A stretch of 22,450 nucleotides of DNA from Candidatus Njordarchaeota archaeon (lineage in GTDB: Archaea > Asgardarchaeota > Njordarchaeia > Njordarchaeales > Njordarchaeaceae), in the NCBI GenBank assembly GCA_029856055.1, contig JAHQWF010000087.1, positions 1 through 22,450 of the forward strand. The letters are read 5' to 3'. Both the position numbers and the translations under genes were made by a program. Below, piece by piece: positions 21,879 through 22,450 of the stretch (the first letter of the stretch is position 1; every line of letters starts with the position of its first letter). The notes under the pieces were generated by a model. It made no database searches and had not been told where the DNA came from. It was given only the letters and a program-made list of their open reading frames with translations.

Positions 21879-21952
21879 AGATGTAGCCCCGGCTGGGGAG
21901 GAGCACCTCATCCAAAGCCTCATGCTTAGTCGGCTCCTCCGACCACCGGGGC
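21879..21952 (-). ncRNA. Candidate single-hairpin H/ACA guide RNA with K-turn
   Basis: On the minus strand, GCCCCGG (21952-21946) pairs with CCGGGGC (21892-21886). An internal loop UGGUC/CCAG follows, then GGAGGAGC pairs with GCUCCUCC. A kink-turn fits next: GA on the 5' side faces a bulged GAU-GA on the 3' side, under an AAGC/GCUU hairpin with loop AUGAG. One base after the lower stem comes ACA (21884-21882), the box required at the 3' end of archaeal H/ACA guides. The internal loop would be the pseudouridylation pocket. The plus strand lacks both K-turn and ACA. The pocket-to-ACA distance of 12 bases is slightly short unless two pairs above open. No well-placed TATA box was found. Confidence 0.55.
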
Positions 21953-22062
21953 ATAATATTCATTCATTTAAACTTGGATTCATGTATTGTTTTTTAGTTA
22001 TGACAAGCTTTGTTTTAAAAATAATCTATTTATAAATTAATTTTGTGAAAAGCAGAAGAGAA

Positions 22063-22450
22063 TCAGGGCTTTAATACCTTCTTAAGAATTCTTTCTGGTA
22101 GTAAGTATTTGTAGGTCTCTATTACTCTCATTAATTCTTCCTTATATAGCGTAGGGAAGAAACTAGCTAACATCGTGAGCTTGAAAGTCTCTCTAAATAA
22201 TTCTTTTAGGCCTTTACCGGTTGTAGCTATTGTTGGGAATACTGGTACTGGAGAAGTCATATTAAGCCAGTTTAAAATTACTTGTATTGGTAAAGCTTCA
22301 GGCAGATCTCTTTTGTTTATGGCTATTATTAATGGTATCTTGTTTAGTAATCCACCTAAGTAAAACTTTAGCTCTTCAAAACTCTTTATGTTTTCATAAA
22401 TCGCTATGGGTGCGCTATCTGCAACAAATATTATGCCGTCAGCTCCATTC
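22063..22450 (-). CDS. Ras-like small GTPase, C-terminal part; N-terminus off the right edge
   Basis: The minus-strand frame is open from the window edge to the TGA at 22063, about 128 codons. It begins NGADGIIFVADSAP, the strand after switch II in MglA/Arf/SRPRB-like GTPases. It continues to IIAINKRDLP, the NKxD guanine-specificity motif (22306-22317), and then IATTGKGLKELF, the SAK-like G5 motif. The P-loop and switch regions lie beyond the window. Archaeal proteins of this group are often paired with Roadblock/LC7 proteins; no such gene is visible here. An internal ATG at 22260 lies past the NKxD motif and is not a real start. The C-terminus has a helical extension ending RILKKVLKP. Confidence 0.85.
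   Translation of the reverse strand, partial: NGADGIIFVADSAPIAIYENIKSFEELKFYLGGLLNKIPLIIAINKRDLPEALPIQVILNWLNMTSPVPVFPTIATTGKGLKELFRETFKLTMLASFFPTLYKEELMRVIETYKYLLPERILKKVLKP

Noticed and set aside
21886..21952. Transcription of the H/ACA-like element from the plus strand
   Set aside because: The plus strand forms the stems but has no kink-turn and has AUA instead of ACA after the lower stem, so the minus strand is preferred.

Overview
The window comes from an AT-rich hyperthermophilic-type archaeon of the Thermoproteota (Crenarchaeota), most likely a Desulfurococcales relative; the genus cannot be fixed from sequence alone. The grounds are archaeal EF-1alpha, aIF5B, aIF6, Nob1, HerA and NurA, a tRNA-Gly with an encoded CCA, a GGTG/GGAGGTG Shine-Dalgarno signal, and structured RNAs that stand out as GC-rich islands in AT-rich DNA.

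Bases 1-5100 are an accessory region with many decayed genes. It holds a partial methyltransferase, a HEPN C-terminal half behind a signal-peptide-like start, a single-HKD phospholipase-D-type nuclease, fragments of a DUF3368-like PIN toxin, a MNT/HEPN toxin-antitoxin pair broken by two in-frame stops, a compact three-way-junction RNA candidate, an archaeal AAA ATPase with a PD-(D/E)XK tail and a palindromic operator, and a small membrane-protein gene with an amber codon near its start.

Bases 5200-14340 are mostly core genes. EF-1alpha diverges from aIF5B. aIF5B overlaps a Hef-like superfamily 2 helicase whose Walker motifs are degenerate. That pair converges on a nurA-herA operon, which lies downstream of a polytopic membrane protein of unknown function. 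A tRNA-Gly(GCC) follows.

Bases 14400-20900 hold an unknown two-domain protein with a hairpin-rich leader, an inositol-monophosphatase-family phosphatase, an MgtC/DUF4010 membrane protein, a tightly overlapping operon (unknown protein, 2x[4Fe-4S] ferredoxin, Nob1 rRNA endonuclease), an archaeal DPP-motif methyltransferase and ribose-5-phosphate isomerase A.

The right end carries aIF6 and then a 380-base gap. On the minus strand the gap holds a textbook C/D box guide RNA candidate and a K-turn H/ACA-like guide RNA candidate. The window ends in a partial Ras-like small GTPase. aIF6, Nob1 and the two guide RNAs make this end rich in ribosome-biogenesis functions.

Several genes (herA, nurA, the 13035 membrane protein, the 14554 gene, rpiA, aIF6) appear to start at TTG placed 6-9 bases after a GGTG ribosome-binding site. 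In some of these a naive GTG start lies inside the ribosome-binding site itself.
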